A stretch of DNA of 64,000 nt from contig NZ_CP014513.1 of assembly GCF_001577365.1 (NCBI RefSeq), positions 2,914,001 to 2,978,000 of the forward strand, read 5' to 3'. Made by a program: the position numbers and the translations under genes. Positions 1 through 8,907 of this stretch are shown here, piece by piece. Under the pieces are notes generated by a model, which was given only the letters and a program-made list of their open reading frames with translations, was not told where the DNA came from and searched no databases. Source of the stretch: Frondihabitans sp. PAMC 28766 (GTDB lineage Bacteria > Actinomycetota > Actinomycetes > Actinomycetales > Microbacteriaceae). Position 1 is the stretch's first letter. The number at the start of each line of letters is the position of its first letter.

Positions 1-134
1 GCTGTCTAATCCTCCCGCCCAGACTTAAGACGCTCGTTGCGGTGCACGGTGCAGGTTCCCGGGAGGGGGCGGAAGCGTCCTGTAGCACTCCGTCTGCTCG
101 GGGCATGGCGGCAGGAGAAAAGACCGCTAATTTG

Positions 135-362
135 ATGAGCATGCGCATTCGAGTAGACAGTCTCGATCGGGAGCCCCTCAGCATCTTCCTTGAGCCCTGG
201 GGAACCCAGTACTCGCTTGACGGAGACGATTGGCTCGACGTCGAAGTTCCAGACACTCAGCCTCCCCTCGAAGTCAGCCACCACGCCGAGGGAATCAGCC
301 TTTCCTTTGCTACCGAAGAAATGCGGCTCATAACCAAGAAGGGCCGGATCCTAAGGCCGTGA
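135..362 (+). CDS. Hypothetical small acidic protein
   Basis: A 75-residue soluble protein of unknown function with no signal peptide or membrane segment. The sequence is rich in Asp/Glu and begins MSMRIRVDSLDREPLSIFLE. The ATG at 135 was chosen because an AGGAGA-like ribosome site lies at 113-118; an in-frame TTG at 132 sits slightly closer and is an alternative. Similar small beta-rich proteins of unknown role are scattered through actinobacteria (general recollection). It stands alone, is less GC-rich than the chromosome further right, and belongs to the accessory segment. The longer frame starting at 42 is less likely because its extra residues look non-coding. Confidence 0.55.
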   Translation: MSMRIRVDSLDREPLSIFLEPWGTQYSLDGDDWLDVEVPDTQPPLEVSHHAEGISLSFATEEMRLITKKGRILRP

Positions 363-501
363 GTCTGATCCGGTGATGAGTTGCCGTGCCCTCGTACGTT
401 CAGGGTTCGGCCTCCGTCGTCTCGGCCGACGTTCGCCGGGAAGGTCTTACGGACAACCAGCGAAGGGAAGCAGAGGAGCGGTCTATCCGGCGTGGCCAGC
501 G

Positions 502-951
502 CTACAGGATGTCATCAACGTCGTTGATGTAGCGGCCGGTTTTCGCGTCGACTGGTGCGAACGTCAAAGTGAAGGGGCAACGAAGGGATGCCACCTTCGC
601 CATCAGGCTCGCCGGAATTCGGACTCGCTTCTCCCAGTGATCGGTTTGCCCCCACCACGACAGGTCGACGTCGTAGTCGGCAGCGAGTTGGGCCAGAATC
701 GGCCCTTTCCCTTCAAAGCGGTTGACGATCCACTCGAGGGCTCCGTACCCGATGGGATCATCTCTTGCTTCGACTGGAGTCGTGACACCCCATACCGACG
801 TCGTTCGTCTTCCAGAGTGTTCGTCGCCGGGTAGGAAGAGGCCCCGTCTCTCGAACACCTCATCGGGTTCAAGTTCGATCAGGTCGGATAGGACGCCTGC
901 CGGGTGAGTCTCGCTGAAAATCATCAGCGCCGCTCGGTTGCTGTGGATCAC
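502..951 (-). CDS. DUF4279-like protein
   Basis: A 149-residue soluble protein. The N-terminal part (MIFSETHPAGVL, then LIELEPDEVFERRG), a central W-G motif, a leucine-rich helix around ALEWIVNRF and a C-terminal beta region ending NDVDDIL follow the layout of DUF4279 proteins, which carry a 'Gly/Pro-Asp-Glu-Val...Leu-Glu-Pro...Gly' start and a later Trp. Function is unknown; members are often single genes in accessory regions, and some sit beside toxin genes, so an immunity role is possible but not shown here. No toxin gene is visible nearby. Assignment to DUF4279 is by pattern only. An internal ATG at 924 is a possible alternative start. Confidence 0.55.
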   Translation of the reverse strand: MIHSNRAALMIFSETHPAGVLSDLIELEPDEVFERRGLFLPGDEHSGRRTTSVWGVTTPVEARDDPIGYGALEWIVNRFEGKGPILAQLAADYDVDLSWWGQTDHWEKRVRIPASLMAKVASLRCPFTLTFAPVDAKTGRYINDVDDIL

Positions 952-1083
952 GGCGAAAGACTATCCACACCTGACATCCCGCTGCGACCCATCGCAGTTC
1001 GACCTTGCCCCTAAGCCGACCCCCCTTGCGAGACGTTGGATGCGCTTGTCGGTCGGGGCGAGTGATCTCCACCGAGCTGGAGG

Positions 1084-1518
1084 CTACGAGGCGAAGAAAG
1101 CGTTGGAGGGTTTGAGGAATATCAAGACTGTCGCGGCGACAGCTGCGAGCAGTCCGATAATGCCTAGACCGTGAAGGCTCCCCGCGGTGCTGAGCGAGAA
1201 GACGGTGACGACTGTGAGTACGACCCTGGCCCAAGGCTTCCCCCGGCGCATGAGCATGTCGAAGACGATGAAGGCAATCATGACAAGACCACCAATGACG
1301 ATCCCCACGACGATGGCCGGCCCCACGAACAGCTGCGCTTGGGACGTGCCAACTCCATCCGCCACTTTGGCTACTTGTTCTCGACCCGCTGTTATCGATC
1401 CTCCTGCTGTTGAGAGAGAGACGACAAGGACAACGAGCTGCACAAGCGCCGCGAGCAAGAAGAGCCAGAACGCCACCGTGATGGACCGCGGCTGTTGCCG
1501 CGACGACCATTCCGACAT
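1084..1518 (-). CDS. Hypothetical four-helix membrane protein
   Basis: A 144-residue integral membrane protein. A short polar N-terminus (MSEWSSRQQPRS) is followed by four hydrophobic segments at roughly residues 13-38, 66-90, 98-118 and 122-138, with Arg/Lys-rich turns (MRRGKPWAR between segments 2 and 3). The ATG at 1518 was chosen because a GAGGAG ribosome site lies a few bases upstream; a longer frame begins at 1560 without one. No catalytic motif is seen. Flanking genes are unrelated, so the role cannot be inferred from context. Confidence 0.65.
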   Translation of the reverse strand: MSEWSSRQQPRSITVAFWLFLLAALVQLVVLVVSLSTAGGSITAGREQVAKVADGVGTSQAQLFVGPAIVVGIVIGGLVMIAFIVFDMLMRRGKPWARVVLTVVTVFSLSTAGSLHGLGIIGLLAAVAATVLIFLKPSNAFFAS

Positions 1519-1768
1519 GACACTCCTCAAGACAGGGCCTTCACCGGCTGTTGCAGGCAACTAAATCACGTTTCGGGGCCGGCCCTTAACCTAGTGGCGA
1601 GGGAAGCGTCGCTCTCAGATGCCGCCAGATGGGTGACTGCTTGGACCCGCCGCTCGTCACGAAGATCGGGTACCAACAGGACGGCGGCGAGACTTGCCTC
1701 TAACAATCGATCGCTGTTCCACTCTTGTCGGAACTTAGCGAGACACGACACCGGACGGATGGAAGCAA

Positions 1769-2011
1769 GTGGACCGTACCCAGGGCCGTAGACGCCTCAA
1801 CGGCTTGGCAATCGCCGCGTTCTTTGTTTCCATTTTTGTCGGATGGCTAGGCGTCATTCTTGGTTTCGTGGCGCGTGCGCAAGTACGTCAAACGAGTGAG
1901 AGGGGTGCTGGGTGGGCGAGAGCCGCCATCATCATCGGATTCGTTGAGATCGGACTGTTCCTCCTCGGCGTCGTCCTCTTCGCCACGGTTGATGCCGGAC
2001 CGCACAAGTGA
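1769..2011 (+). CDS. DUF4190-domain small membrane protein
   Basis: An 80-residue protein with two membrane segments (about 12-34 and 52-74) separated by a polar loop containing RAQVRQTSERGAGWA. The pattern 'NGLAIAA...LGVILGFVARAQVRQT.ERG.G.A.A.IIIGF' is the hallmark of DUF4190, a family of unknown function common in actinobacteria, often as the membrane tail of larger proteins; here it stands alone. It starts with GTG and has only a weak ribosome site (GGAAG very close to the start). Confidence 0.7.
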   Translation: MDRTQGRRRLNGLAIAAFFVSIFVGWLGVILGFVARAQVRQTSERGAGWARAAIIIGFVEIGLFLLGVVLFATVDAGPHK

Positions 2012-2088
2012 ACGTGTGGCGATAACGAGGGCCCGCAAGCCCGACGGCTATCGGACGCATGGAGAGGGTCCAGGAGGAGAATTCAGTA

Positions 2089-2355
2089 ATGCGGGTCTTG
2101 AAAGTTGCCAATACGTCTGTGGCGGTTTCCTCGGAGCAAGAGAGCCGTTGGCCGGAGCTTGCGGCCGCATCACTCGAGGCGGTCAGCCAGGGGGTGCGTG
2201 AGGTACCAACCGTCTGGTTTAGGACCGACGAGGGTGTTGTGGGCTCCATTCCGGTGTCAGACTCCGCTGAGGTGGGCTTTGCCGATGAGGAGCACCCGGT
2301 CGGATTTCTAGGGGCAATCACGCATTTTGGTCCGGAGGCGGAACCAACTCACTAA
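2089..2355 (+). CDS. Hypothetical protein
   Basis: An 88-residue protein of unknown function, acidic, without membrane segments. The start is well supported: AGGAGGAG at 2072-2079 lies nine bases before the ATG. It follows the DUF4190 gene by about 77 bp on the same strand and could share its transcript. The sequence (MRVLKVANTSVAVSSEQESR...) matches no family I can name. Confidence 0.55.
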   Translation: MRVLKVANTSVAVSSEQESRWPELAAASLEAVSQGVREVPTVWFRTDEGVVGSIPVSDSAEVGFADEEHPVGFLGAITHFGPEAEPTH

Positions 2356-2510
2356 GCAACGACCTTCGAGGCCGCGGAGGCCGGTCGAATTTGCCGGGCG
2401 TCTAGCGAGACGGGATCGGAGGCGCTGTGACGAGTTTGCTGTCAACGCCCGCCCGTGAGGCGAACGGCTTCCGATCGTCTACCGGAGACCGACTGGAAGA
2501 AGATCGCTAC

Positions 2511-3050
2511 CTATGCTGGCGTTTCAAAGATGATTTCTCGGCCGTCTTCCTCGTCCCACTGCTCGCCGTTCTCGACGAACCCGTAGCTGTTGATGAGCGC
2601 GAGTGAGGCTGCGTTGTCTGGGCTGATGGTGGCGCGGACGGTCCGTACGTCCGGGTGGCGCTGGGCGACTGCGAGAAGAATTTCAAGAGCGTGTCGCGCA
2701 TAGCCTCGGCGGCGGAACTCAGGGTCCACACGGTAGCCAAGCTCCACCATGCCAACCGCGTCTGGGGCACCGTGGAAGCCAGCCAAGCCGACAGGAACGG
2801 TGATGCTGGGATCGACGATCAGTCGAGTGACCCAGGCGGCATCAGAGGGGTGCTCTTTGATCTGCTTGCTTCTCATGCGCCACAACCCCGCGCAATCTGG
2901 TCCTGCGAGATACGGCGACACGTACTGCAATGCGAGCGACGCCGAGTCGCCCGCAGCCAGCCTGTGTAGGACACCTTCAGGCACAACGTCCAAGTGAATT
3001 TGCGACTGCTGAGGCCGGGGGTGATCCCACGGGAAGGTTGTAATTGTCAT
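2511..3050 (-). CDS. GNAT family N-acetyltransferase
   Basis: A 179-residue soluble acetyltransferase of the GNAT fold. The acetyl-CoA pyrophosphate-binding motif is seen as EFRRRGYARHALE (R-x-x-G-x-A) after the strand ELGYRVDP, and the C-terminal motif 'TISPDNAASLALINSYGFVENGE' has the N-x-x-S-x-x-L-x-x-x-G-F pattern of RimJ/RimL-like members. The substrate cannot be told. The ATG at 3050 (MTITTFPWDHP) begins the conserved region; upstream in-frame sequence to 3146 is Arg/Pro-rich and looks non-coding. No neighbour suggests a pathway. Confidence 0.8.
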   Translation of the reverse strand: MTITTFPWDHPRPQQSQIHLDVVPEGVLHRLAAGDSASLALQYVSPYLAGPDCAGLWRMRSKQIKEHPSDAAWVTRLIVDPSITVPVGLAGFHGAPDAVGMVELGYRVDPEFRRRGYARHALEILLAVAQRHPDVRTVRATISPDNAASLALINSYGFVENGEQWDEEDGREIIFETPA

Positions 3051-3186
3051 TGCCGGCAGCCTGACACAACGCCAGCGCGCGCGGCTGGCGATCCCTCCTC
3101 TTGCGTGCCGGCGACGTTCGCAGGGGAAGGGCTGGCGTGCAGGCACCAGCCTGTGGCCGTCCGCCGGAAAGTCGTGCTCTCGTCGG

Positions 3187-3612
3187 CTAGTGGCGTTCTT
3201 GAACAGCTGCTGCGAGCCACTCCCTATCGTCGACGTCGGCGCCGGATGACGTCAGCGATAGGGCGACATGACCGTCTTCTGAGTCCAGGGTCCATCGAGA
3301 TGGATCCCTCAGGAGTTTCTCTGCGTCGACGTTCGCGAGGAGGAGAAACCGTTCCGTGAAGGAAGCGCGCACACGCCATTCCGCGCCGGGCAAATTCCAT
3401 TTATTCGGAAGACTCGGAAGATATAACTCAATCCAGTTGCGGCGCAGCCAACTCGTCATGACGTCACTGCACTCACGTGCCGGCCAAGGTCCGTGAACGA
3501 CATTCCCTGATGGAAGCAGGACGGTGCTTCCCGAAGGGAGCTCCCACAGCGCGGTCTCTTCGCGAACCGCAACTTGCATCTGCGCGACAAAATCGGAGTA
3601 GCTGTCTGGCAT
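3187..3612 (-). CDS. Hypothetical protein
   Basis: A 141-residue soluble protein, rich in Trp and acidic residues, starting MPDSYSDFVAQMQVAVREE. No known motif or membrane segment is recognised. The ATG at 3612 follows a weak GATGAG-like site; an open frame continues upstream to 3747 but overlaps the ribosome site and start of the divergent recombinase gene and looks non-coding. It lies back to back with the recombinase, 107 bp away. Confidence 0.5.
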   Translation of the reverse strand: MPDSYSDFVAQMQVAVREETALWELPSGSTVLLPSGNVVHGPWPARECSDVMTSWLRRNWIELYLPSLPNKWNLPGAEWRVRASFTERFLLLANVDAEKLLRDPSRWTLDSEDGHVALSLTSSGADVDDREWLAAAVQERH

Positions 3613-3719
3613 GCGCTCATCGTATGTTCTACGTCGGCGCGTGGTGCCCGCAAGCCGGACCCTAACCGTTCGCAAAGACAGGTCTTGTGGGTGACAGGCG
3701 TCAGTCGTATCCCGGTGGC

Positions 3720-4292
3720 ATGAATGAGTTACTTGTGGGATACGCACGCGTGTCCACAGAAGAGCAAGACCTCACCGCCCAACGAAATGCCCTCGCCGCT
3801 TTCGGCGTCGGCGCTGACCGGATCTACGCCGACCAAGGCCTGACCGGCACCAACCGCGACCGACCCGATCTCCGCGAAGCGATGGCTGCCTGCCGCGCCG
3901 GCGATACGTTCGTCGTCACCAAACTCGACCGCCTCGCACGGTCGCTTCCAGATGCTCGCGACATCCTGGAAGAGCTGAGCATGAACGGTTCCGTTCACGA
4001 CCCGAACGACGCCGTCGGCAGGCTGCTGTTCAACGTGCTCGCGATGGTGGCCGAGTTCGAAGCTGACCTGATCCGGATGCGGACCCGCGAGGGCATGAAG
4101 GTCGCTAAGGCGAAAAGACGCCTGCGGGGCAAGCAGCCGAAGCTGAAGCCGAACCAAATCAAGCACCTGTTGCTGCTCTACAACGAGGGGACCTACAACC
4201 AGACGGAACTCGCCGACCTGTTCAGCGTCTCAAGAACAACGGTCTACCGGACCATCGAACACGCCAAGCTCGCGTCCACGTCCACTCACTGA
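3720..4292 (+). CDS. Serine recombinase (Hin/resolvase type), probably defective
   Basis: A 190-residue small serine recombinase that would cut and rejoin DNA through a phosphoserine link. Ser12 in YARVST is the nucleophile; Arg10, Arg71 and Arg74 (KLDRLARS) are the expected catalytic arginines. The conserved helix VGRLLFNVLAMVAEFEADLI spans about 99-118, and a C-terminal helix-turn-helix (ELADLFSVSRTTVYRTI) ends the protein. Between DILEEL (81-86) and GSVHDP (90-95) only three residues (SMN) remain where relatives have about ten, which form a core beta strand. This in-frame loss suggests an inactive or altered enzyme. It is the only mobility gene in the accessory segment; no inverted repeats or invertible segment were found beside it. 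Confidence 0.88.
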   Translation: MNELLVGYARVSTEEQDLTAQRNALAAFGVGADRIYADQGLTGTNRDRPDLREAMAACRAGDTFVVTKLDRLARSLPDARDILEELSMNGSVHDPNDAVGRLLFNVLAMVAEFEADLIRMRTREGMKVAKAKRRLRGKQPKLKPNQIKHLLLLYNEGTYNQTELADLFSVSRTTVYRTIEHAKLASTSTH

Positions 4293-4447
4293 TCCCGACT
4301 CGGGTGACGTCATGAAAGTGGCGCCGCCCCGCCCCTGACTGCCCACGGAGGCACAGCCTTCGTGCAAGTTCCCTTTCGTTGCAGCTTCCTATGCGACCCC
4401 CTGAGCCAGCCCTTGATTCACGGAGGTCGACTGATACCTTGCGGTTC

Positions 4448-5089
4448 ATGTCTCTTCGAGGCCTTCTGGCTGCTTGGGTTCCTTCGACGGTGTCGGCAAA
4501 AGCTCATCTGCGACTAGTCGATGACGCAGTCAGTTGGGTTCGCGCTGCCGCTGACAGCGGCTTGGAGCTCATGTTCTTTCATCCGTCCCGCGACGACTGG
4601 GAACCGCCGACCAGGGCCGTTGCCTCTCTGGCCGATGACGCATCCCAACGAATGAACACATTCGACCGCTACCAAAGTCACGACGAGGGGCGGGCAGTCC
4701 TCGCCATCGTTGACAACTACACCGACTTCTCCATCGCACAGAACGCTGCACAGTGCTCGTATATGTCCGCCAAGTTCGGGTCTTTGGCACTCGTATCCCA
4801 CGACCTTCTTGGCCTTGAAGGGTGGGCCCGCGCGACGGAGGCGCTTGACATGTCCACGGGGAGGAATTCCATGGACTCGTTCGCGGCCTCCCAGATCGAG
4901 TTGTTGCGAGACCTTGTCAGGGGTCTCGGGAGCCAATCTGCCGGGATGGGCCGAGACGCCGTCGAAAAGTCATTGCAACGGCTCAGGGAGCGAAACGACT
5001 TCGAACCCGGGATGGTCCAGGGATTCGCTATGGCTGACGGAGTGACGGGCAAACGCCTGGAGCACCTCGCCAGACTCCTGGATGGATAG
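4448..5089 (+). CDS. Hypothetical protein
   Basis: A 213-residue soluble protein of unknown function. It is mostly helical by composition, with a Trp/Phe-rich stretch around LELMFFHPSRDDWEPP, a central AIVDNYTDFSIAQNAAQ segment and a charged C-terminal helix (EHLARLLDG). No membrane segment or known motif. The ATG at 4448 has no clear ribosome site; an ATG at 4379 would add 23 residues. It follows the recombinase by 155 bp on the same strand. Confidence 0.5.
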   Translation: MSLRGLLAAWVPSTVSAKAHLRLVDDAVSWVRAAADSGLELMFFHPSRDDWEPPTRAVASLADDASQRMNTFDRYQSHDEGRAVLAIVDNYTDFSIAQNAAQCSYMSAKFGSLALVSHDLLGLEGWARATEALDMSTGRNSMDSFAASQIELLRDLVRGLGSQSAGMGRDAVEKSLQRLRERNDFEPGMVQGFAMADGVTGKRLEHLARLLDG

Positions 5090-5193
5090 GTCCGGCGCAT
5101 TCGAGCAGCGAAGGTATCGATCGGCATGCCAGGAAACCTCCATCGGTCGCCGGGATCGCCGACCGCACGGGAACCTCTTATGGGACGGTTGAG

Positions 5194-5370
5194 TCACTGG
5201 AGCGGCGGTCTGTTCGAAACGTAGCGACCGATCGCGAGACCCGTCGTTGGTGCTCCAATCACGATGAGGACCGCCCCGATGATTCCGTGCCCGCTACCGA
5301 CCAGCGCACCGCCGACTCCGACGACGACTAGGCCTATAACCGCCAGGAGCATCCAAGACCCACGCGTCAT
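5194..5370 (-). CDS. Hypothetical small two-helix membrane protein
   Basis: A 58-residue protein read from the ATG at 5370 to the TGA at 5194-5196. It begins MTRGSWMLLAVIGLVVVGVG and has two glycine-rich hydrophobic segments (about 6-25 and 29-49) joined by a short GSGHG turn, ending with a polar RYVSNRPPLQ tail. The hydrophobic pattern through the full length supports a real gene, but no strong ribosome site is present, so confidence is moderate. Confidence 0.5.
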   Translation of the reverse strand: MTRGSWMLLAVIGLVVVGVGGALVGSGHGIIGAVLIVIGAPTTGLAIGRYVSNRPPLQ

Positions 5371-5575
5371 GCAACGAGTATGCGCCGGGGAAGGGTTACC
5401 CGACCAAGCAAATGCCCGGGTCGGAACGGCTTACGTGCGTTGGGCGCCGCGAATCCAAACTGTCTGGTTTATGAGCACGCTGCGCGTCCCGGGGGCGGAG
5501 TCATTGCTTGGTGCCAGAAATCTAGGCGCCCACTCCGGCCCGGGCTCACTCCGGCCGGGAAGTAAAGTGCTCAGC

Positions 5576-5962
5576 GTGAGTGATCTGCCAACGGTTCGGG
5601 ACGTAAAGCTGGTCCTCCGGCATTTGCTTGAGCGGGCCGAGTTTCCGGGAGCCGCGCAATTTCTCGGGCAGGTGGACTTCATTGAGGGCGTGTCAGGCAA
5701 GATCGATTTTCTCGATTTGCACCTGTCGCCGTCTGCCCCCATGGCCCCCGGCTCGTCGAATCCACTGCCCACTGTCGGATACGTCGAGGATGCGGCCCAC
5801 GAGTCCCTCGGCGAGATTCTGATTTGGGTGACTGGAGGCAAGATCCAGCGCCTCGAGTACGCCGAATACTTCCACCGATACGCGGCGTGGCCGACAGTCG
5901 CTCAGCTCTACATGGTGGGGTCGATACAGTCCGCTCGACCTTGGGCTGACACACCGCAATGA
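5576..5962 (+). CDS. Conserved hypothetical protein
   Basis: A 128-residue soluble protein. The GTG at 5576 follows GGGAAG at 5557-5562; a GTG at 5567 is too close to that site, and in-frame sequence further upstream looks non-coding. The segment 'GEILIWVTGGKIQRLEYAEY' resembles a motif ('GEIL.WV..G.L..LEY') seen in small orphan actinobacterial proteins of unknown role, some encoded near toxins. Whether it is an immunity protein cannot be said. It is the last gene of the accessory segment; after it come about 220 bp without a recognisable gene before the FHA operon end. Confidence 0.6.
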   Translation: MSDLPTVRDVKLVLRHLLERAEFPGAAQFLGQVDFIEGVSGKIDFLDLHLSPSAPMAPGSSNPLPTVGYVEDAAHESLGEILIWVTGGKIQRLEYAEYFHRYAAWPTVAQLYMVGSIQSARPWADTPQ

Positions 5963-6185
5963 GGACGATGAGCGCGCGACCGCCCGGAATCCGAACCTCC
6001 ACCGTGCCGTCTGTCTTGCGAGGCGAGCGTTTACCCCGCACGAAGCATTCGAACGGTCAGGTACGTCATCTGAAACGTCCTTTCGCGCACACGATCTTGC
6101 CGGAACTGCAAGGTGGATGCGGGCAGAAGCAGCCGCGCGTCCACACCCTGGTCGCGGCCAGACGTCTCGGCATCGCACAAGGGGG

Positions 6186-6545
6186 TCAGGACACCCGCAC
6201 CCAGAATGATCCGAAGGTCACCCGCGACCCGGAGTCGACCTCGTAGCGCACTCCCGGCTCGAGAGTGAACGCCGAGCCGTCAGGGTAGATGAGGCGCGTG
6301 CCGTTGCCCGAGCCGGCGTCGGCGACCCAGAGCAGGCCGTCGAAGGGGCCGAAGGCGAAGTGGGTGCGCGAGATGGACTTCGCGTCGTCGACGACGGTGA
6401 CGAGCCTCGCCTCCTGCGACCCGTCGAGCTGCTCGGCCAGCCTCTCGGCGGACGGGTTGCGGCCGACGACACCGTAGCCGGCGGTCTCGACGACCTGGCC
6501 GTCGCTGAAGGTCCAGGTGTGCGCGGCGGGCGGCGTGGGGCTCAC
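6186..6545 (-). CDS. Short FHA-domain protein
   Basis: A 119-residue cytoplasmic protein that is almost entirely one forkhead-associated domain, which binds phosphothreonine peptides. Visible motifs are VVGRNPSAE (the G-R of the first loop), SISRTHFAF (S-x-x-H) and DAGSGNGTRL (the S-x-N-G-T loop). It starts with GTG overlapping the stop of the upstream transglutaminase-like gene by the tetranucleotide GTGA, so it is translationally coupled and the last gene of the operon. The likely partner is the Ser/Thr kinase of the same operon or a substrate of it. The accessory, lower-GC segment starts immediately after its stop codon. Confidence 0.88.
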   Translation of the reverse strand: MSPTPPAAHTWTFSDGQVVETAGYGVVGRNPSAERLAEQLDGSQEARLVTVVDDAKSISRTHFAFGPFDGLLWVADAGSGNGTRLIYPDGSAFTLEPGVRYEVDSGSRVTFGSFWVRVS

Positions 6546-8907
6546 GGGTGCCTTTCGGGGAGGTGCGGGCGGCGGCCACGAAGGCGGGTCGGTTGCAGCC
6601 GGGTCAGCAGAGACCGGGCGGTGAGATGGTACCGGAATCGCGGCCAGCGGGCCTCGTCAGTGGCCAGCCGACGGGATGCCTCGCGGGTGTCGCGCCAGAA
6701 CGCGTCGACGTCGGCCTCGGCGAGCCGCTGCGACGAGAACACGCTGCGCTCGGCCTGCTCGGCGAGCCGCGCGACCTCGGGCGACCCGATGAGAGCGGCG
6801 ACCTCCGAGCGGGTCGCAGCACGGGGCACCGGGTGGCCACGGTCGACGACGTCGTCGAGGATCTCGCTCCAGGCGCCGGTCACGACCCGCGCCTCGCGAT
6901 CCTCCCGCAGTCGCCGTCGGCGTCGCAGCCAGCGCGCCAAGGCGATGCCCCAGAGCGGCGCGAGCACGATGGCGGCGATCAGGATCACGACGCCCGCGAC
7001 GCGTAGGCCGGCGAGCAGCACGCGCAGCCAGGCCGGCTGCCCGGGGTCGTGCTTGGTCTTCTGGCTCTCGCGGTTCTGGGTGACCGCCGTGTCGTTACGG
7101 GCGGGCGGCGGGGGCGGCAGCACGGTCTGGGGCTGCGCCACGGACTCGCTCTGCTTCGTCGACTGCGAGGGGATGGGGCGCACGGCCGGGTTCGGGTCGA
7201 CAGTGACCCACTGGCCGTTCGCCGCCTCGACCTCGACCCAGGCGGTGAGGTCGGCCCCGGTGAGGGTGACGCGGCCCGTCGCCTCCTGCGCCTTGGTAGG
7301 GGCGTAGCCGACGACGACGCGCGACGGGAAGCCGAGGCTGCGGGCGATCAACGCGAGCGCCGGGGCGTACTGCTCGGCGTCGCCGAGCATGGGGGTCGAG
7401 GTGGCCAGAGCGTCGAGCCGACCGGCGGAGTGCCCTGCGGCGCTGAACGGCAGGCCGGCATCGGAGTGGCTGACGTAGCCGGTGCGCAGCCAGGCGGTGA
7501 CCGCGGCGAGCTTCTCACCCGGGGTGGTGGCGCCGTCGAAGTGCTTGCGTGCCGCCGAGATCAGGGTCTTCGGCAGGGTGGTCGCTTTCGGCTGCACTGC
7601 GTGACCCGGCGTGAGGCCGGCCACCCGGGCGTCACTGGCGGCCTTCGAGACCATAGTCGTCATCGAGTAGCGGTCGCCCCGGCCGACACCGCCGAGCACG
7701 GCACCGGCATCGGTATCGCGATCGTAGAAGAACGCGTCGCGGAGGGCCGATGCGTCGCCGCCCTCGAACGAGATGGACGTCAGAGCGCCGACTGTCGGCA
7801 GCCAGACGTCGGAGTAGCCGTCGACCGTCACGTGCACGGTCGCGCGCGTGCCAGTGCGACCCGATTGGTCGACGGTCGAGGCGACCCGGGCGAACGTGCC
7901 CGACGACGGGCTCGAGCCGGCCGCGAAGACCTGGCCGTCGTAGTCGTCGAGCGTGGCGACGCTGACCCGGGCGCCGGCGGGAAGGCCCGTCACGGTCAGC
8001 ATGTCGGTCGTCTTGCCGGGTGGCGTGACGCTGTTGCGGTACGCGGCCAGTGGGCTGACGTAGTGGTGCGGATCGAACGGGGGCTGCACGGCTTCGCGCA
8101 GCACTTCGCGCCGACTGTCGGGTGCGCCGGCCGACGCGGAGACGATGCCCGCGCCCGCTGCGCTGCATAGGCCGACGAGCACGAGGGCTGCGACCAGGCG
8201 GCCAGCGCCGCCCGGGGCTTGGCGCCTGCGGGGCGTGCCACGGCGCGTGTCGGCCGCGTCGCGGTTCGCGTCGGCCGGGGTGGCGCGGATGCCGGCTGAA
8301 GCCGCCCAGACCAGCGCGACGACGGTGATCGCGACGCCCGTGGCGATGGGGTTCTGCCCGGCACGCGCCCCGAAAGCGATCGAGAACGCCAGCACTCCCC
8401 GGGCGCGAGGATCGCCCAGCCGGGTCGGCGCGCACGCAACGCGAGGGACACCCCGACGACGGTGCCGGCGAGCAACACGATGAGAGCGGGCTCGAGCAGC
8501 GCCTCGTAGTCGCCGAGCGGCAGGTCGACCGAGAGCATCTGCTTCCAGCTCGTCGCGACCCCGAAGACCAGACTGCGGAGGCCCTCGGCCGTCGGCAGGA
8601 TGCGGAAGGTCGCCTGGGTGGGCACGGCCAGGGCGACCCCGAACAGCAGGAAGGTGACGGCGGTGAGCGCCGCCACCGCGTAGGCCGGGAGTCGCCGGGC
8701 CGCAGCGGCGACCGCGATGGCTCCGCCGAGCACGAGCGAGGCGACCCCGACGACCACGAAGGCCGAGCTCTCGTAGACCGGCCAGAGCGGCGTCGCGGCC
8801 AGAGCGGTGAGCAGGGCGACGAAGGCGGCGTCTCGGATCCTGCGCCGTGTCATGCCGGTGCCGGCCGCGTTCGGCCTCGTGCGGCGGCCGGCCCTGGTCT
8901 GACTCAT
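6542..8907 (-). pseudogene. Transglutaminase-like (TgpA/DUF3488-type) membrane protein, frameshifted
   Basis: The N-terminal part (8907 to about 8400) encodes MSQTRAGRR... with several membrane segments and ends in frame at ARRPGWAILAPG; the rest continues in another frame from about 8395 (LAFSIAFGARAG) to 6542. One extra G in the GGGG run at 8397-8400 (minus strand) would join them into about 788 residues, the family's usual size. Domains: N-terminal membrane bundle, extracytoplasmic core, transglutaminase-like domain, one C-terminal membrane segment and a cytoplasmic tail. The catalytic Cys of GDCEQ is Ala (GDAEQYA, codon 7376-7378) and the His of the HAW motif is Thr (DLTAWVEV, 7244-7246); only the Asp of DPNP remains. 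So it is a pseudoenzyme even if the frameshift is a read error. ATGA overlap with the DUF58 gene. Confidence 0.8.

Noticed and set aside
373..834. 153-residue plus-strand frame
   Set aside because: Antisense to the better supported DUF4279-like gene, no motif.
5959..6246. 95-residue plus-strand frame at the island edge
   Set aside because: Overlaps the end of the FHA gene, has no motif and an unlikely composition.
8395..8402. Programmed frameshift in the transglutaminase-like gene
   Set aside because: No slippery heptamer or stimulating structure recognised; a base error or mutation is simpler.
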